Positions 26,823 through 36,180 of a DNA stretch of 64,000 bases are shown in pieces; position 1 is the stretch's first letter, and the number at the start of each line of letters is the position of its first letter. The notes below the pieces were generated by a model. The model was not told the DNA's origin. It saw only the letters and a list, made by a program, of their open reading frames with translations, and made no database searches. The stretch covers positions 1 to 64,000 of the forward strand of contig NZ_JAHLPW010000012.1 in NCBI RefSeq assembly GCF_018918075.1. Reading direction: 5' to 3'. The DNA is from Virgibacillus sp. MSJ-26 (GTDB lineage: Bacteria > Bacillota > Bacilli > Bacillales > Amphibacillaceae). Both the position numbers and the translations under genes were made by a program.

Positions 26823-27311
26823 TTACCATTCTCCTTATATTTGTATGTTTATAAAAAGATTCTATATAAATGACCTTGTATAAGATACATATAATTCACC
26901 TTCCATATTAACATGAATTCTTTAAAAAAGTGATTTCTTTTTATGTTTTCCTAAATAAGTCAAACAAATCGTATACTCCTACTACCTTTTTCCGTCGAAA
27001 TTACCTAGTTTATCTGTAAAAAACTCATATATTAGCCAATATAAAATAGAATTTTTATGAAAATTGTGGATATACGAGTAAAGGAGAACATATAAGAGGA
27101 TGTTTCAGTTAAAACTAGCTTGATTGTCCATATACTTTTATACGAAACTTTTTTCCAAATTATCTAAACATATTAGGTTTGAAGTGATATTTGAATATCG
27201 TTAACATAAGAATATGTCTATGGGCTTAGTCGGTCGAAAGTTGTGCGACTAAATTCTAGACAAACACTTTTACATTTGAGTGTTAATACAAAGGGGAGGT
27301 CTATTTTTTAG
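26823..27311. other. Divergent promoter gap ahead of ehuBCDA, no gene
   Basis: 489 AT-rich bases between divergent genes. No repeat family, RNA motif or convincing operator was recognised. The ehuB ribosome-binding site AAAGGGGAGG is at 27291-27300. Confidence 0.55.
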
Positions 27312-28196
27312 ATGAGAAACTATTTATTAGCACCACTCATCATTTTTTCAATCATTTTCCTTGCTGCTTGTGGGTCAGACGAGACAAGTGGAAATGATGG
27401 AGAGAAAGGTATATTAGAAGAATTACAAGAAAAAGGAACAGTTAAAGTTGGATTCGCGAATGAGGAACCTTATGGTTATCAGAATGATGACGGTGAAATA
27501 ACGGGAGCATCAGTTGAAACAGCAAAAGCTGTCTTCAAAGAACTTGGTATTGATGACGTTGAAGGTCACCTAACAGATTATGACCAACTTGTTTCTGGAC
27601 TTGCTGCTAAAAAATTTGATGCAATTACATCGGGGATGGCGATCACACCGGATCGTTGTGAAAACGTCGCTTTCGCAGAGCCTGATATGAAATATGGTGA
27701 AGGTTTAATAGTTAAAAAAGGTAATCCACTAGATTTACACAGTTATGAAGATATTGCTGATAATCCAGATGTTGTTGTTTCAGTTATGTCAGGAGCAACT
27801 GAGAATGACTTCTTGAAATCTGAGGGAGTAGATCCTGATCAAATTCAAAGTGCACCGGACATACCTGCAACATTTTCAGCAGTAGAATCTGATCGTGCAG
27901 ATGCTACAACTGGTACAGAAATGACTATTAAAATGGCTCTTGAGTCAGCAGATACAGAAGACTTAGAGTTCGTTGAAGATTTTGAGCAACCAGATATAGA
28001 GGGCGTACCTAGTTATGGTGCGGTTGCATTCCACCCTGAACACCAAGAACTTTTAGATGCATTTAATGAAAAGCTTCAGGAGTTGAAGGATGACGGTACT
28101 GTTGAAGAAATCTTAGAGGATAACGGATTCAGTGGGGAAATGAATTTCCCAGAAGATGATGTCACAGCTGAAATGGTTTGTGATGGTGAAGAGTAA
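27312..28196 (+). CDS. ehuB: Ectoine/hydroxyectoine-binding lipoprotein EhuB
   Basis: A 294-residue extracytoplasmic substrate-binding protein of the polar amino-acid uptake family. The signal peptide ends with lipobox LAAC near residue 20. EhuB marks include TPDRCENVAFAEPD, VKKGNPLDLHSYEDI and a near C-terminal cysteine, echoing Sinorhizobium EhuB. It would capture the compatible solutes ectoine and hydroxyectoine as osmoprotectants or nutrients. It heads an operon of binding protein, two permeases and ATPase. A hairpin after the stop probably limits read-through. Confidence 0.85.
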   Translation: MRNYLLAPLIIFSIIFLAACGSDETSGNDGEKGILEELQEKGTVKVGFANEEPYGYQNDDGEITGASVETAKAVFKELGIDDVEGHLTDYDQLVSGLAAKKFDAITSGMAITPDRCENVAFAEPDMKYGEGLIVKKGNPLDLHSYEDIADNPDVVVSVMSGATENDFLKSEGVDPDQIQSAPDIPATFSAVESDRADATTGTEMTIKMALESADTEDLEFVEDFEQPDIEGVPSYGAVAFHPEHQELLDAFNEKLQELKDDGTVEEILEDNGFSGEMNFPEDDVTAEMVCDGEE

Positions 28197-28246
28197 TTCT
28201 CGAGATTTTTGTTTCTTTAGAACAGACATTTAACTAACAACACTCC

Positions 28247-28287
28247 AAAGGGTCAGGCTCCCGCACCTAAGGGAGTTTGACCCTTTC
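28247..28287 (+). terminator. Hairpin in the ehuB-ehuC gap
   Basis: AAAGGGTCA pairs with TGACCCTTT and CTCCC with GGGAG (28247-28262 with 28271-28286). The T-run is weak, so it may be a partial terminator or a 3' stabiliser that keeps binding protein in excess over the membrane subunits. Confidence 0.65.
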
Positions 28288-28402
28288 TCATTTGGCAAGA
28301 AAAGTGGACTTGCTAAAAATTTAAAAAGATATAAAAAAGAGTAAGTTACAGGCTTACTATCATACAGATTAATATAGACAAATAATAAAAATTAAAGGAG
28401 TG

Positions 28403-29065
28403 ATGACGATTAGCATCATTGATATATTTCCCGCACTTTGGAAAGGGATTAACATAACTATAACCGTCCTTATTGCTTCAGCCATTTTCGGTTATTCACT
28501 AGCATTCATTGCTGGGTTATGCAGATTATCAAGCAATCCTATTTTGCGTGGATTCACCACGTTTTATGTTGAAGTATTCAGAGGCACATCGTTAATTGTA
28601 CAATTGTTTTGGTTGTTTTACGCCTTACCTATCTTATTTAATATTAATTTAGGGAACGAATTCTGGGCAGGTTCTCTAGCAATTGGCCTTAACTATGGCG
28701 CATATATGTCTGAAATTGTTCGTGGTTCAATTCTTTCCGTTGCGAAGGGACAAACTGAAGCGGCGACTGCCTTAAATATGTCACGTTTCCAAAGAATGCG
28801 CCTTGTCATTTTGCCTCAAGCTGTTCGTATGATGTTACCTGAATTTGGAAATTACTTGATTCAAATGTTAAAAGCAACATCACTTGTGTCTTTAATCGGA
28901 CTTACTGACGTGTTATATCATGGAGACATTTTAAGAAGCTCAAACTTAGCAATGGCTCCAACAATTTATCTGATTGTTCTTCTGTTTTATTTCGTCCTTG
29001 CCTTACCTCTCATCTGGCTAACACGGAAAGCGGAAAGTATTTCTAAGAAAGGGGTGGCAAATTAA
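28403..29065 (+). CDS. ehuC: Ectoine transporter permease EhuC
   Basis: A 220-residue permease of the HisM/GlnP type with about five membrane segments and the EAA loop EAATALNMSRFQRMRLVILPQAV. It pairs with EhuD to form the channel. AAAGGAG ends only two bases before ATG 28403; an in-frame ATT at 28409 would be better spaced, so the exact start is uncertain. The stop overlaps the ehuD start by one base. Confidence 0.87.
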   Translation: MTISIIDIFPALWKGINITITVLIASAIFGYSLAFIAGLCRLSSNPILRGFTTFYVEVFRGTSLIVQLFWLFYALPILFNINLGNEFWAGSLAIGLNYGAYMSEIVRGSILSVAKGQTEAATALNMSRFQRMRLVILPQAVRMMLPEFGNYLIQMLKATSLVSLIGLTDVLYHGDILRSSNLAMAPTIYLIVLLFYFVLALPLIWLTRKAESISKKGVAN

Positions 29066-29790
29066 TGAATAATTGGGATTGGAGTTATTTTCTCGAAGCA
29101 TTTCCATTTGTCGTAACAGGGTTGAAAATAACTATTGGTTTAACTTTTGCCTGTTTTCTCTTTGCATTAGTATTTGGCTTTTTCTGGGTCTTTATGAGAA
29201 ACATTCCTAGTAAGATAGTCCAGTGGGTTGTGGTCTGGACAATGGAGTTTATTCGTTCAACACCACCGCTGGTTCAGCTGTTTTTCCTTTATTATGCTTT
29301 TCCGATGGTACCTGGCATTGGTGTAGCATTATCACCGTTTACTAGTGCGGTACTCGGATTAGGAATTCACTTTAGTACGTATATTGGAGAAGTCTATCGC
29401 TCCGGTATCGAAGCAGTTGAAAAAGGGCAATGGGAAGCTGCGAAAGCTCTCAACTTTTCAACGCGGGAAAAATGGTTTAAAATTATCCTCCCGCAAGCAA
29501 TACCACCGACCATTCCAATGCTTGGGAACTATTTAATCATCTTATTTAAAGAAGTTCCGTTAGCTTCAACCATCGGTGTTGTCGGTATATTACAATTGGC
29601 AAAGGACTTCGGTGCGCAACACTTCAATTATTTAGAACCTTTGACAATTGTGGCTATGTTATTCCTAGTTTTAAGTTACCCATCTGCTTTATTAATTAAT
29701 AAACTGGAACAAAAGTTGAATCGACGTTTTGATAAAAATGAACCTACTGGAAGTAAACCACTTTCAGAAAGTAAAGGAGTAGTATCGTAA
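29065..29790 (+). CDS. ehuD: Ectoine transporter permease EhuD
   Basis: A 241-residue second permease with the EAA loop WEAAKALNFSTREKWFKIILPQAI and the FIRSTPPLVQLFFLYY segment of this family. The tail is hydrophilic. It is coupled on both sides by one-base overlaps with ehuC and ehuA, as expected for fixed subunit ratios. Confidence 0.88.
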   Translation: MNNWDWSYFLEAFPFVVTGLKITIGLTFACFLFALVFGFFWVFMRNIPSKIVQWVVVWTMEFIRSTPPLVQLFFLYYAFPMVPGIGVALSPFTSAVLGLGIHFSTYIGEVYRSGIEAVEKGQWEAAKALNFSTREKWFKIILPQAIPPTIPMLGNYLIILFKEVPLASTIGVVGILQLAKDFGAQHFNYLEPLTIVAMLFLVLSYPSALLINKLEQKLNRRFDKNEPTGSKPLSESKGVVS

Positions 29791-30560
29791 TGGCAAAGCC
29801 AATCGTAAGTTATAAAGATGTGCATAAGTCCTTTGGAGATGTCAAAGTTTTGACAGGAATTGATTTAGATATTCAACCTGCTGAAAAGGTTGCGGTTATT
29901 GGTCCAAGTGGATCGGGAAAAACAACGATTATCCGAATGTTAATGACTTTAGAAGAGCCCACTTCTGGCGATATTATTGTTGATGGTGAAAATTTATGGA
30001 AGATGGAAAAGAGCGGTAAAATGGTTCGAGCCAATGAGAAGCACCTCCGTGAAGTCAGAGGGGACATTGGCATGGTGTTTCAGCATTTCAATTTATTTCC
30101 GCATATGACTATTTTAGAAAATTGTATGACCGCATTAACAAATGTTAAAAAAGTAGATAAAGAAACAGCAAAGAAAGATTCAATTGATATGCTAGAAAAA
30201 GTTGGACTTGGCGATCATGTTGAAAAGTATCCACAGCAACTTTCAGGTGGACAAAAACAGAGGGTCGCCATGGCGAGAGCTTTAGTGATGAAACCAAAAG
30301 TTATGCTGTTTGATGAAGTTACGTCGGCCCTTGACCCTGAGTTAGTCGGTGAAGTGCTTGAAGTTATTCGAGATATAGCAAAAGAAGGTGAAATGGCCAT
30401 GGTGCTGGTCACCCATGAGATGGACTTCGCTCTTGACATTGCTGATAAAGTCCTCTTCTTAGACGGAGGAGTCATTGCAGAACAAGGCACACCACAAGAA
30501 GTCATCGAAAACCCAGAAAACGAACGACTCCAAGACTTCTTGCACCGATTTAATCGGTAA
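29790..30560 (+). CDS. ehuA: Ectoine transporter ATPase EhuA
   Basis: A 256-residue ATPase of the polar amino-acid family. Walker A GPSGSGKTT, signature QLSGGQKQRVAMARALVM, Walker B VMLFDEVTSALDP and VTHEMDF are intact. An extra acidic/basic insertion (ENLWKMEKSGKMVRANEKHL) before the Q-loop is typical of the EhuA/GlnQ subgroup. It is the last gene of the operon; family A-like repeats follow. Confidence 0.9.
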   Translation: MAKPIVSYKDVHKSFGDVKVLTGIDLDIQPAEKVAVIGPSGSGKTTIIRMLMTLEEPTSGDIIVDGENLWKMEKSGKMVRANEKHLREVRGDIGMVFQHFNLFPHMTILENCMTALTNVKKVDKETAKKDSIDMLEKVGLGDHVEKYPQQLSGGQKQRVAMARALVMKPKVMLFDEVTSALDPELVGEVLEVIRDIAKEGEMAMVLVTHEMDFALDIADKVLFLDGGVIAEQGTPQEVIENPENERLQDFLHRFNR

Positions 30561-30705
30561 AAATACAAAAGCGTTTAGTTATCTCATTCATACATGTAGC
30601 CACACTTCTTGTGCAATATAGAAATAGTAGATATTGCACAACAGATGTAAACTACGACACAGTGAGAATTAATCATGAGGTTCTCCTAGCAAATTGAGTG
30701 CGTGC

Positions 30706-30833
30706 ACTTCGCTTCGGCAGAATACTTCGCTTTCCGCGGGCACGGCTTCAGCCTCCTCGAGAAAACCACTCTGCGGGGTCTTCAGACTCGTGCTATTCCC
30801 GCAGGAGTCTTCGTATTCTGCCTACGCTAAGAT
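30706..30833 (+). repeat. Intergenic repeat related to family A, plus orientation
   Basis: Contains CTTCGCTTTCCGCGGG, GCCTCCTCGAG, CTGCGGGGTCTTCAGAC and CGCAGGAGTCTTCGTATTCT. These match blocks of the family A repeats and other Bacillaceae intergenic repeats. It faces the inverted copy at 30924-31040. Confidence 0.6.
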
Positions 30834-30923
30834 ATACTCTACGATTCATGATTAGACATTCTCCGGAAGGTTGATTATTACAAACATCTTCATACCATGA
30901 AAGAAAGCTATTATAAGCGAAGG

Positions 30924-31040
30924 AAAAACGCGGAGACTCCTGTGGGAGCTGAGGCCTAGATGAGACCCCGAAATGCGTTAGCATTCGGAGGCTCATCAGC
31001 CGCCCACGGAAAGCGTAGCGTTTTTTCCGTAGCGTTCGGA
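30924..31040 (-). repeat. Intergenic repeat related to family A, inverted
   Basis: Read on the minus strand it has the order CGCTTTCCGTGGGCGGCTG, ATGAGCCTCCGAATG, GGGGTCTCATCTAGGCC and ACAGGAGTCTCCGCG, the same blocks as the plus copy at 30706. The whole gap 30561-31194 carries no gene. Confidence 0.6.
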
Positions 31041-31140
31041 TTATCGCTTACTTTAACAGGACGGGGAAAATTCAGCATTGAAACTATGTCGGAGTTTATG
31101 TGTTAAGTGAATTTATTAAGTTCCATACAGATGTTATACT

Positions 31141-31183
31141 AAAAAAAGCTGTTACAATCTCCTTTGATTGTAACAGCTTTTTT
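31141..31183. terminator. Bidirectional terminator between ehuA and murB
   Basis: AAAAAAAGCTGTTACAATC pairs perfectly with its complement at 31166-31183 over a 6-base loop, giving T-runs on both strands. Confidence 0.92.
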
Positions 31184-31194
31184 AGTTGTCCTAC

Positions 31195-32106
31195 TTAGTC
31201 TTCTCCAATAATCCGCACTTCTCTTTCGAGGGTGACGCCGTATTTTTCTTTTACGGTGGCTTGCACAAATTTAATGAGTTCCATATATTCGTTTGCAGTG
31301 GCATGCTCTTTGTTAACGATAAATCCAGCATGTTTTAATGATACTTGTGCCCCGCCAATCTGCTTTCCTTGTAGCCCGCTATCTTGAATTAGTTTTCCTG
31401 CAAAATATCCTGGTGGGCGTTTAAAGACACTTCCACATGATGGATATTCTAAGGGCTGCTTAGATTCCCTCTTAAATGTAAGATCATCCATAACAGCTTT
31501 AATATTTTCATGGCTTCCATATTCTAAACCAAATGTAGCTTCCAAGACAATATATCCATGATTTGGAATGTTACTTGTTCTATATTCTAAATCAAGATCT
31601 TCGGCACTAAGATTTAGAAGTTCTCCTGCACGTGTGACTACTGTCGTCTTTAGAAGAACGTCTTTTATTTCCCCACCATACGCTCCGGCATTCATATATA
31701 AAGCCCCACCAACTGAACCGGGAATACCACAAGCAAATTCCAAACCAGTCAAGTCCTTTTTTAAAGCCGCTTGGGATACATCGATGATCCGCGCCCCACT
31801 TTGAGCGACAATAACTTTCTCATCTACCGAGATATCACTTAGTTTATGAAGGTTCATAACAATACCTCGGATTCCTCCGTCTTTAACAATCAGATTAGAC
31901 CCATTGGCTAATAATGTAAAAGGTATGTTTTCTTGATTGGCTAAAATAATAGTTTGTTGAACCTGTTCATATGTTTCAGGTGTTATAAAATAATCAGCAT
32001 TGCCGCCTAATTTGGTGTACGTATGTTTTTTCAAGGGTTCATCAACCATTACATTTTCCTCTGAAACAATACTAACCAATTGTTTGTACGTTTGATGATT
32101 CACCAC
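31195..32106 (-). CDS. murB: UDP-N-acetylenolpyruvoylglucosamine reductase
   Basis: A 303-residue FAD enzyme that completes UDP-MurNAc synthesis for peptidoglycan. The FAD domain has YTKLGGNADYF and LANGSNLIVKDGGIRG; ACGIPGSVGGALYMNAGAYGGE is the substrate-binding core; the catalytic serine lies in CGSVFKRP and the late glutamate in VTLEREVRIIG. The missing tyrosine loop makes it a type II MurB, as in other Bacilli. It is last in its strand run and followed by a strong terminator. Confidence 0.95.
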   Translation of the reverse strand: MVNHQTYKQLVSIVSEENVMVDEPLKKHTYTKLGGNADYFITPETYEQVQQTIILANQENIPFTLLANGSNLIVKDGGIRGIVMNLHKLSDISVDEKVIVAQSGARIIDVSQAALKKDLTGLEFACGIPGSVGGALYMNAGAYGGEIKDVLLKTTVVTRAGELLNLSAEDLDLEYRTSNIPNHGYIVLEATFGLEYGSHENIKAVMDDLTFKRESKQPLEYPSCGSVFKRPPGYFAGKLIQDSGLQGKQIGGAQVSLKHAGFIVNKEHATANEYMELIKFVQATVKEKYGVTLEREVRIIGED

Positions 32107-32206
32107 TTAAATCATTCCCTTATGAAAAATTCCTTCACTTCTTGTGAAAATTTTAATCTCCTGTTTTATTGTAAGTGATTCTAGACACAGTTGCCACTTT
32201 TAATTG

Positions 32207-33019
32207 CTACTTTTCGTTTAAAAAGTCATGGACAAGTTTATCAACATGTTCATTTTCATGAAGAGCGCTATGACCCAGTTTTTCATTATCAACTATTACT
32301 TCGGTTAATTTATCATCAGTAACAATATCTTGAAGAGAGTTTACACTATCGGGAACAGCAATCAAATCTCCGGTACTCCCTACATTCAGCACATCAATAT
32401 GATCTGGAAACGCATCCTTATTACTTCTTAATATATTCAGTGCAGCTGAATCCGGCATTAAATCTATTGCCGCAGCGTCACGGTGTAATCGAAAATATTC
32501 CTCACTGTATATGCCATCAAAAGGACTGCCTAATGTTATAAGCTTATTAATGCGAGGATATTTATTCTCATCTTGATAGTCTTCAATATACTTTAATGAC
32601 ACGACGCCACCCATTGAGTGACCCACTAAATTAATTGACTTAGCGTTATAATTTTTCTTCAGATGAGCAAGTACTTTTGATAGCCATTCGGATGTATCTT
32701 CAAAACTGGCTCGGTTATCTTCAAAAACAACTTGGATATATGCTGGACTAGCATCTATATCGCCTGAATGGGTCACACGGATGTTACCTTTTTTAGATAT
32801 ATGATAGACAAGTACTTTCTTTCCCCAGTCCTGGTCTTCAAATCGTTTCAACATATTAGCGAATGAATTAAAAGTCCCCTTATAGCCATGTACAAAAACA
32901 GTCGGCATTCCGGACAATTGTTTAGAATTAACCATTCCGAATAAGCGTGGTATGATTAAAAATAATCCCATAAGTAAAATCAAGACAGATACAGTAATTA
33001 TAGTATGTTGTTTCCCCAT
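32207..33019 (-). CDS. DUF915 alpha/beta hydrolase
   Basis: A 270-residue exported or membrane-tethered serine hydrolase. An N-terminal hydrophobic anchor (about 7-28) precedes the oxyanion segment TVFVHGYKGTFNSF. The nucleophile elbow is VGHSMGGVVSL, Asp is probably in VLNVGSTGDLIAVPDS and the His in LGHSALHEN. DUF915 enzymes resemble lipases/esterases; the substrate is unknown. Confidence 0.85.
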   Translation of the reverse strand: MGKQHTIITVSVLILLMGLFLIIPRLFGMVNSKQLSGMPTVFVHGYKGTFNSFANMLKRFEDQDWGKKVLVYHISKKGNIRVTHSGDIDASPAYIQVVFEDNRASFEDTSEWLSKVLAHLKKNYNAKSINLVGHSMGGVVSLKYIEDYQDENKYPRINKLITLGSPFDGIYSEEYFRLHRDAAAIDLMPDSAALNILRSNKDAFPDHIDVLNVGSTGDLIAVPDSVNSLQDIVTDDKLTEVIVDNEKLGHSALHENEHVDKLVHDFLNEK

Positions 33020-33095
33020 AAATTTGACACCTCTAACTAAAAATTCGAGCTACTACAGTATACCCTGTTTTTCTAGTCTTATAGTGGAATTATAC

Positions 33096-33125
33096 GTAAA
33101 AAAACCCGCCGTTTTATCGACGGGG
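33096..33125 (-). terminator. Terminator of the SurA-N lipoprotein gene
   Basis: On the minus strand CCCGTCG pairs with CGGCGGG (one G-T pair) over a 6-base loop and is followed by TTTTTTT. Confidence 0.9.
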
Positions 33126-33139
33126 TTCTTTATAATAAT

Positions 33140-33847
33140 TTAGATTAATTTTTCGATGTCTGCAGAATCTTTAAGTTCTTCTAATTTAGCTTGAAGTTTC
33201 TCTTGTTTTTTCTGAGCTTCAATTGAGTCCTTTAATTCATCCTTAAGTTCATCATACTCAGCAATCTCATCGTTTTGCTGTTTTAAGTCCTCATACATTT
33301 CTTTAGCCTCATCGTCGGACACTTCTTCACCTTTTATTTCTTCGTCCATGTATTTATCAAGAACAAGACTAAAGAAAAGTTGTTCTTTGAATGTTTCTTC
33401 ACTTATATCAAATTCATCAAGATAAGATTCGAGATCTTCATCATTTTCTTCTTTAAAATCCTCTAACTCTGTTTGTATTTCTTCATCACTTACTTTGACG
33501 CCTTTTTTCTCTGCATCTTGTTTTAATAACTCCTGTGCAATAAGTTCATCGAGAGTGTGTTCTTTCACTGTATCTAGATCACTTGTATCTTGGCCGAATT
33601 GGTGCATTTGCATTTTTGTTTGTTTATAAATTATATTATAATGTGTCCCTTTGACACCTTCATCGTTTATATTAGCAACAATGTCATCATCTTTAACTTT
33701 TTCCTCATCTGTTACTTCTACTTCGGCATTCGCCTGCTCAGCAACATCTTCATCAGGTTCTTGATTTTCTTCAGCATCATCATTGCCACATGCAGCAAGT
33801 ACCATAGCCAAAGTTAAAGTTATTAAAAACATCGTAAGTTTCTTCAT
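33140..33847 (-). CDS. SurA N-terminal domain lipoprotein
   Basis: A 235-residue lipoprotein. The signal peptide has the lipobox LAAC near residue 20. An acidic linker is followed by a helical SurA N-like chaperone domain (KEHTLDELIAQELLKQDAEKKG, then EEIQTELEDFKEE). No rotamase (PpiC) domain is present between the helices, so it may be a chaperone only, unlike PrsA. ATG 33847 follows GAGGGT; the longer frame adds 36 residues without a signal. Confidence 0.82.
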   Translation of the reverse strand: MKKLTMFLITLTLAMVLAACGNDDAEENQEPDEDVAEQANAEVEVTDEEKVKDDDIVANINDEGVKGTHYNIIYKQTKMQMHQFGQDTSDLDTVKEHTLDELIAQELLKQDAEKKGVKVSDEEIQTELEDFKEENDEDLESYLDEFDISEETFKEQLFFSLVLDKYMDEEIKGEEVSDDEAKEMYEDLKQQNDEIAEYDELKDELKDSIEAQKKQEKLQAKLEELKDSADIEKLI

Positions 33848-34027
33848 ATTTGATTGACCCTCATTTCTAAACATTGTATTTCTATTCAACCATAGACCTT
33901 CATACATTTGCAAGTGACATGATTGTCGTAAAGGTCCTGTAATCCCGTTCACCACAGTCTTTATACAGCTTGTTTACATTTGAATAACAAAATCCCACCC
34001 TTTTCCATACTTTTGCCATAAACTATT

Positions 34028-34060
34028 AAAGAGCAACGCCTATAATTAGGGTTGCTCTTA
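34028..34060 (-). terminator. Terminator of the yclQ-like gene
   Basis: AAGAGCAAC...GTTGCTCTT stem with a second AGG/CCT block and one bulge, 11 bases past the stop. Confidence 0.75.
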
Positions 34061-34070
34061 TTAGTTTCAT

Positions 34071-35024
34071 TTATTCAATACTTTCATCAATTTCATTAAG
34101 CATTTCTTTGACAGAAATTAAACCGCCACCTGAAAGATACCATACATCAGGATTTAAGTAAATGATATCATCATTTTTATAAGCATTTGTACTTTCGACT
34201 AATTTATTTTCAACTATTTGTTCCGCCGCAGATTCTTCACCTATTGCAGCACTGCGATCAATCACATATAAAAGATCGGGATTTTGCTCTTTGACATATT
34301 CAAACGAAACGTTTTTACCGTGTGTAGATACTTCAATGTTCTCGTCTGATGCTTTAACTCCAAATACATCATGGATCAAACCAAAGCGTGAGCTAGATCC
34401 ATAAGCGCTAATTTTATCATCATTCGCTAAAATAATTAAACCTTCTTTGTCACTGTCAGAAGCTTTTTCATGTATTGTATCGATTGAATCTTCTATATCT
34501 GCTAATTCTTTGTCAACTTCTGATTCTTTATCAAAAATTTCACCTAAAACATGCATGTTTTCTTCAAATGAATCCATATATCGTGTAGCATCAACACCTA
34601 GGTAAATTGTATTGTCTGTAATCTCAGTGAATTGATCATAAAGGTCGGACTGACGCCCAGATATAATGATTAAATCCGGATCAATTTCTGCAATCTTCTC
34701 AAAGTCTGGTTCTTTAAGACCTCCGACATTCTCATACTCATCACCCTCATATTTATCTAAATAGGACGGAAGGTTAGACTGTGGTACACCTGCTACGTTA
34801 ATACCTAATTCATCAAGTGAATCTAGTACACCAAAATCAAATACAACAACTTTTTCTGGGTTTTTTTCAAGTTCTGTTGTGCCTAATTCATGCTCTACTG
34901 TCACTGTTTCGGGCTGTTCATCAGCGGCATCATTCCCCGCCTCATCTTCATCATCAGCTGACCCACATGCTCCTAAAACAAATAACAATATACCTAAGAT
35001 AATTAACAACCTATGTTTTTTCAT
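34071..35024 (-). CDS. yclQ: Siderophore-binding lipoprotein, YclQ-like
   Basis: A 317-residue FecB-type binding protein, the same length as B. subtilis YclQ, which binds petrobactin. Lipobox LGAC is near residue 20. The N-terminal lobe holds VEHELGTTELEKNPEKVVVFDFG and the hinge IIISGRQSDLY. The gene order permease-permease-ATPase-binding protein is that of yclNOPQ. It is separated from the ATPase by 400 bases without an obvious terminator. Siderophore identity is by homology. Confidence 0.83.
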   Translation of the reverse strand: MKKHRLLIILGILLFVLGACGSADDEDEAGNDAADEQPETVTVEHELGTTELEKNPEKVVVFDFGVLDSLDELGINVAGVPQSNLPSYLDKYEGDEYENVGGLKEPDFEKIAEIDPDLIIISGRQSDLYDQFTEITDNTIYLGVDATRYMDSFEENMHVLGEIFDKESEVDKELADIEDSIDTIHEKASDSDKEGLIILANDDKISAYGSSSRFGLIHDVFGVKASDENIEVSTHGKNVSFEYVKEQNPDLLYVIDRSAAIGEESAAEQIVENKLVESTNAYKNDDIIYLNPDVWYLSGGGLISVKEMLNEIDESIE

Positions 35025-35424
35025 ATAAAAAACTCCTTTTTATGCAATTTTATTTTAAATAACTAATACTGCATAAATATGTAACTTATAGTCAGTACTT
35101 CACGACTAAAGAGAGCGCCTTATTACTACCAGATGTAAAAGGCTTCTATAATAAAGAGTATGTTCATGTCCATTAATTAAACAGTGACATAGAAATAATT
35201 TTTTGCCTATATGATAGAGTCGATATTCTTTGTCACCATAACAGCCTTATTCTTGTATTAAGTAAAATCAATTACTTTACTAACAAAAGAAAATAAGGTA
35301 CAGTAAAAGTAGTGGAGTTCCTTATATTAGTTTTGCCCCGTCCTTGGCTTTCTAATATTTGGGACTCTTTTTATTCTCTTTAACCATAATCATATATACG
35401 AAACATATCATGCAGTATTAGTGA
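35025..35424. other. 400-base gap between yclP and yclQ genes, no gene
   Basis: AT-rich and free of repeats or clear hairpins. Its length suggests that yclQ has its own promoter, but no Fur box of quality was found in it. Confidence 0.5.
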
Positions 35425-36180
35425 TCAAAAATAAACACAAATTCGTTTGTCTTCAATATGCTTAATGTCTATATCCATATCATAAATTTCCTTCAACACA
35501 CATTTATCAATAACATCGCAAGCTCTTCCCTGTTTAACAATTCTCCCATCTTTCAAAGCTACAATGTTGTCAGAATAGCAGGAAGCAAAATTAATATCAT
35601 GAATAACAATTAAAATTGTTTTACCTAGCTCGTCAACAAGACGGCGTAATGTTTGCATGATTTGTACAGAATGGCGCATATCTAAGTTATTTAGTGGCTC
35701 ATCGAGTAAAATATATTCAGTATCTTGGGCAATAACCATAGCAATATGGGCGCGTTGACGCTGACCACCACTTAACTCATCCAAATATTTATGCTGCATA
35801 TCTCGAAGTTCCATATAATCAATGGCTTCATCCACTTTCAGCCAGTCATCATCTTTAAGTCTACCTTGAGAATAAGGAAAACGCCCAAAAGACACCAATT
35901 CGCGTACAGTTAATTTCATTCTAATTTCGTTGGATTGTTTTAATATAGAGATTTTCTTTGCAAGTTCATTATTTTTCGACTCCATAATATCTTGGCCGTC
36001 AATTGTGATTTTTCCATCATCTTTTTCAATCAAGCGACTCACCATTGAAATCAACGTACTTTTTCCTGCACCATTAGGACCGATAAACGAGGTAATCGTC
36101 CCTTTCTCAATTTCTACAGAGACATCGTCAATAACCTTTTTTTGGTTATATGATTTAAAAAGATTTCTTATTCCTACCAT
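35425..36180 (-). CDS. yclP: Siderophore ABC ATPase, YclP-like
   Basis: A 251-residue FepC-type ATPase. Walker A GPNGAGKST, signature DELSGGQRQRAHIAMVIAQ, Walker B YILLDEPLNNLD and IVIHDINFA are all present. B. subtilis YclP has about the same length. ATG 36180 lies seven bases inside the permease end, so the two are coupled. Confidence 0.88.
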   Translation of the reverse strand: MVGIRNLFKSYNQKKVIDDVSVEIEKGTITSFIGPNGAGKSTLISMVSRLIEKDDGKITIDGQDIMESKNNELAKKISILKQSNEIRMKLTVRELVSFGRFPYSQGRLKDDDWLKVDEAIDYMELRDMQHKYLDELSGGQRQRAHIAMVIAQDTEYILLDEPLNNLDMRHSVQIMQTLRRLVDELGKTILIVIHDINFASCYSDNIVALKDGRIVKQGRACDVIDKCVLKEIYDMDIDIKHIEDKRICVYF

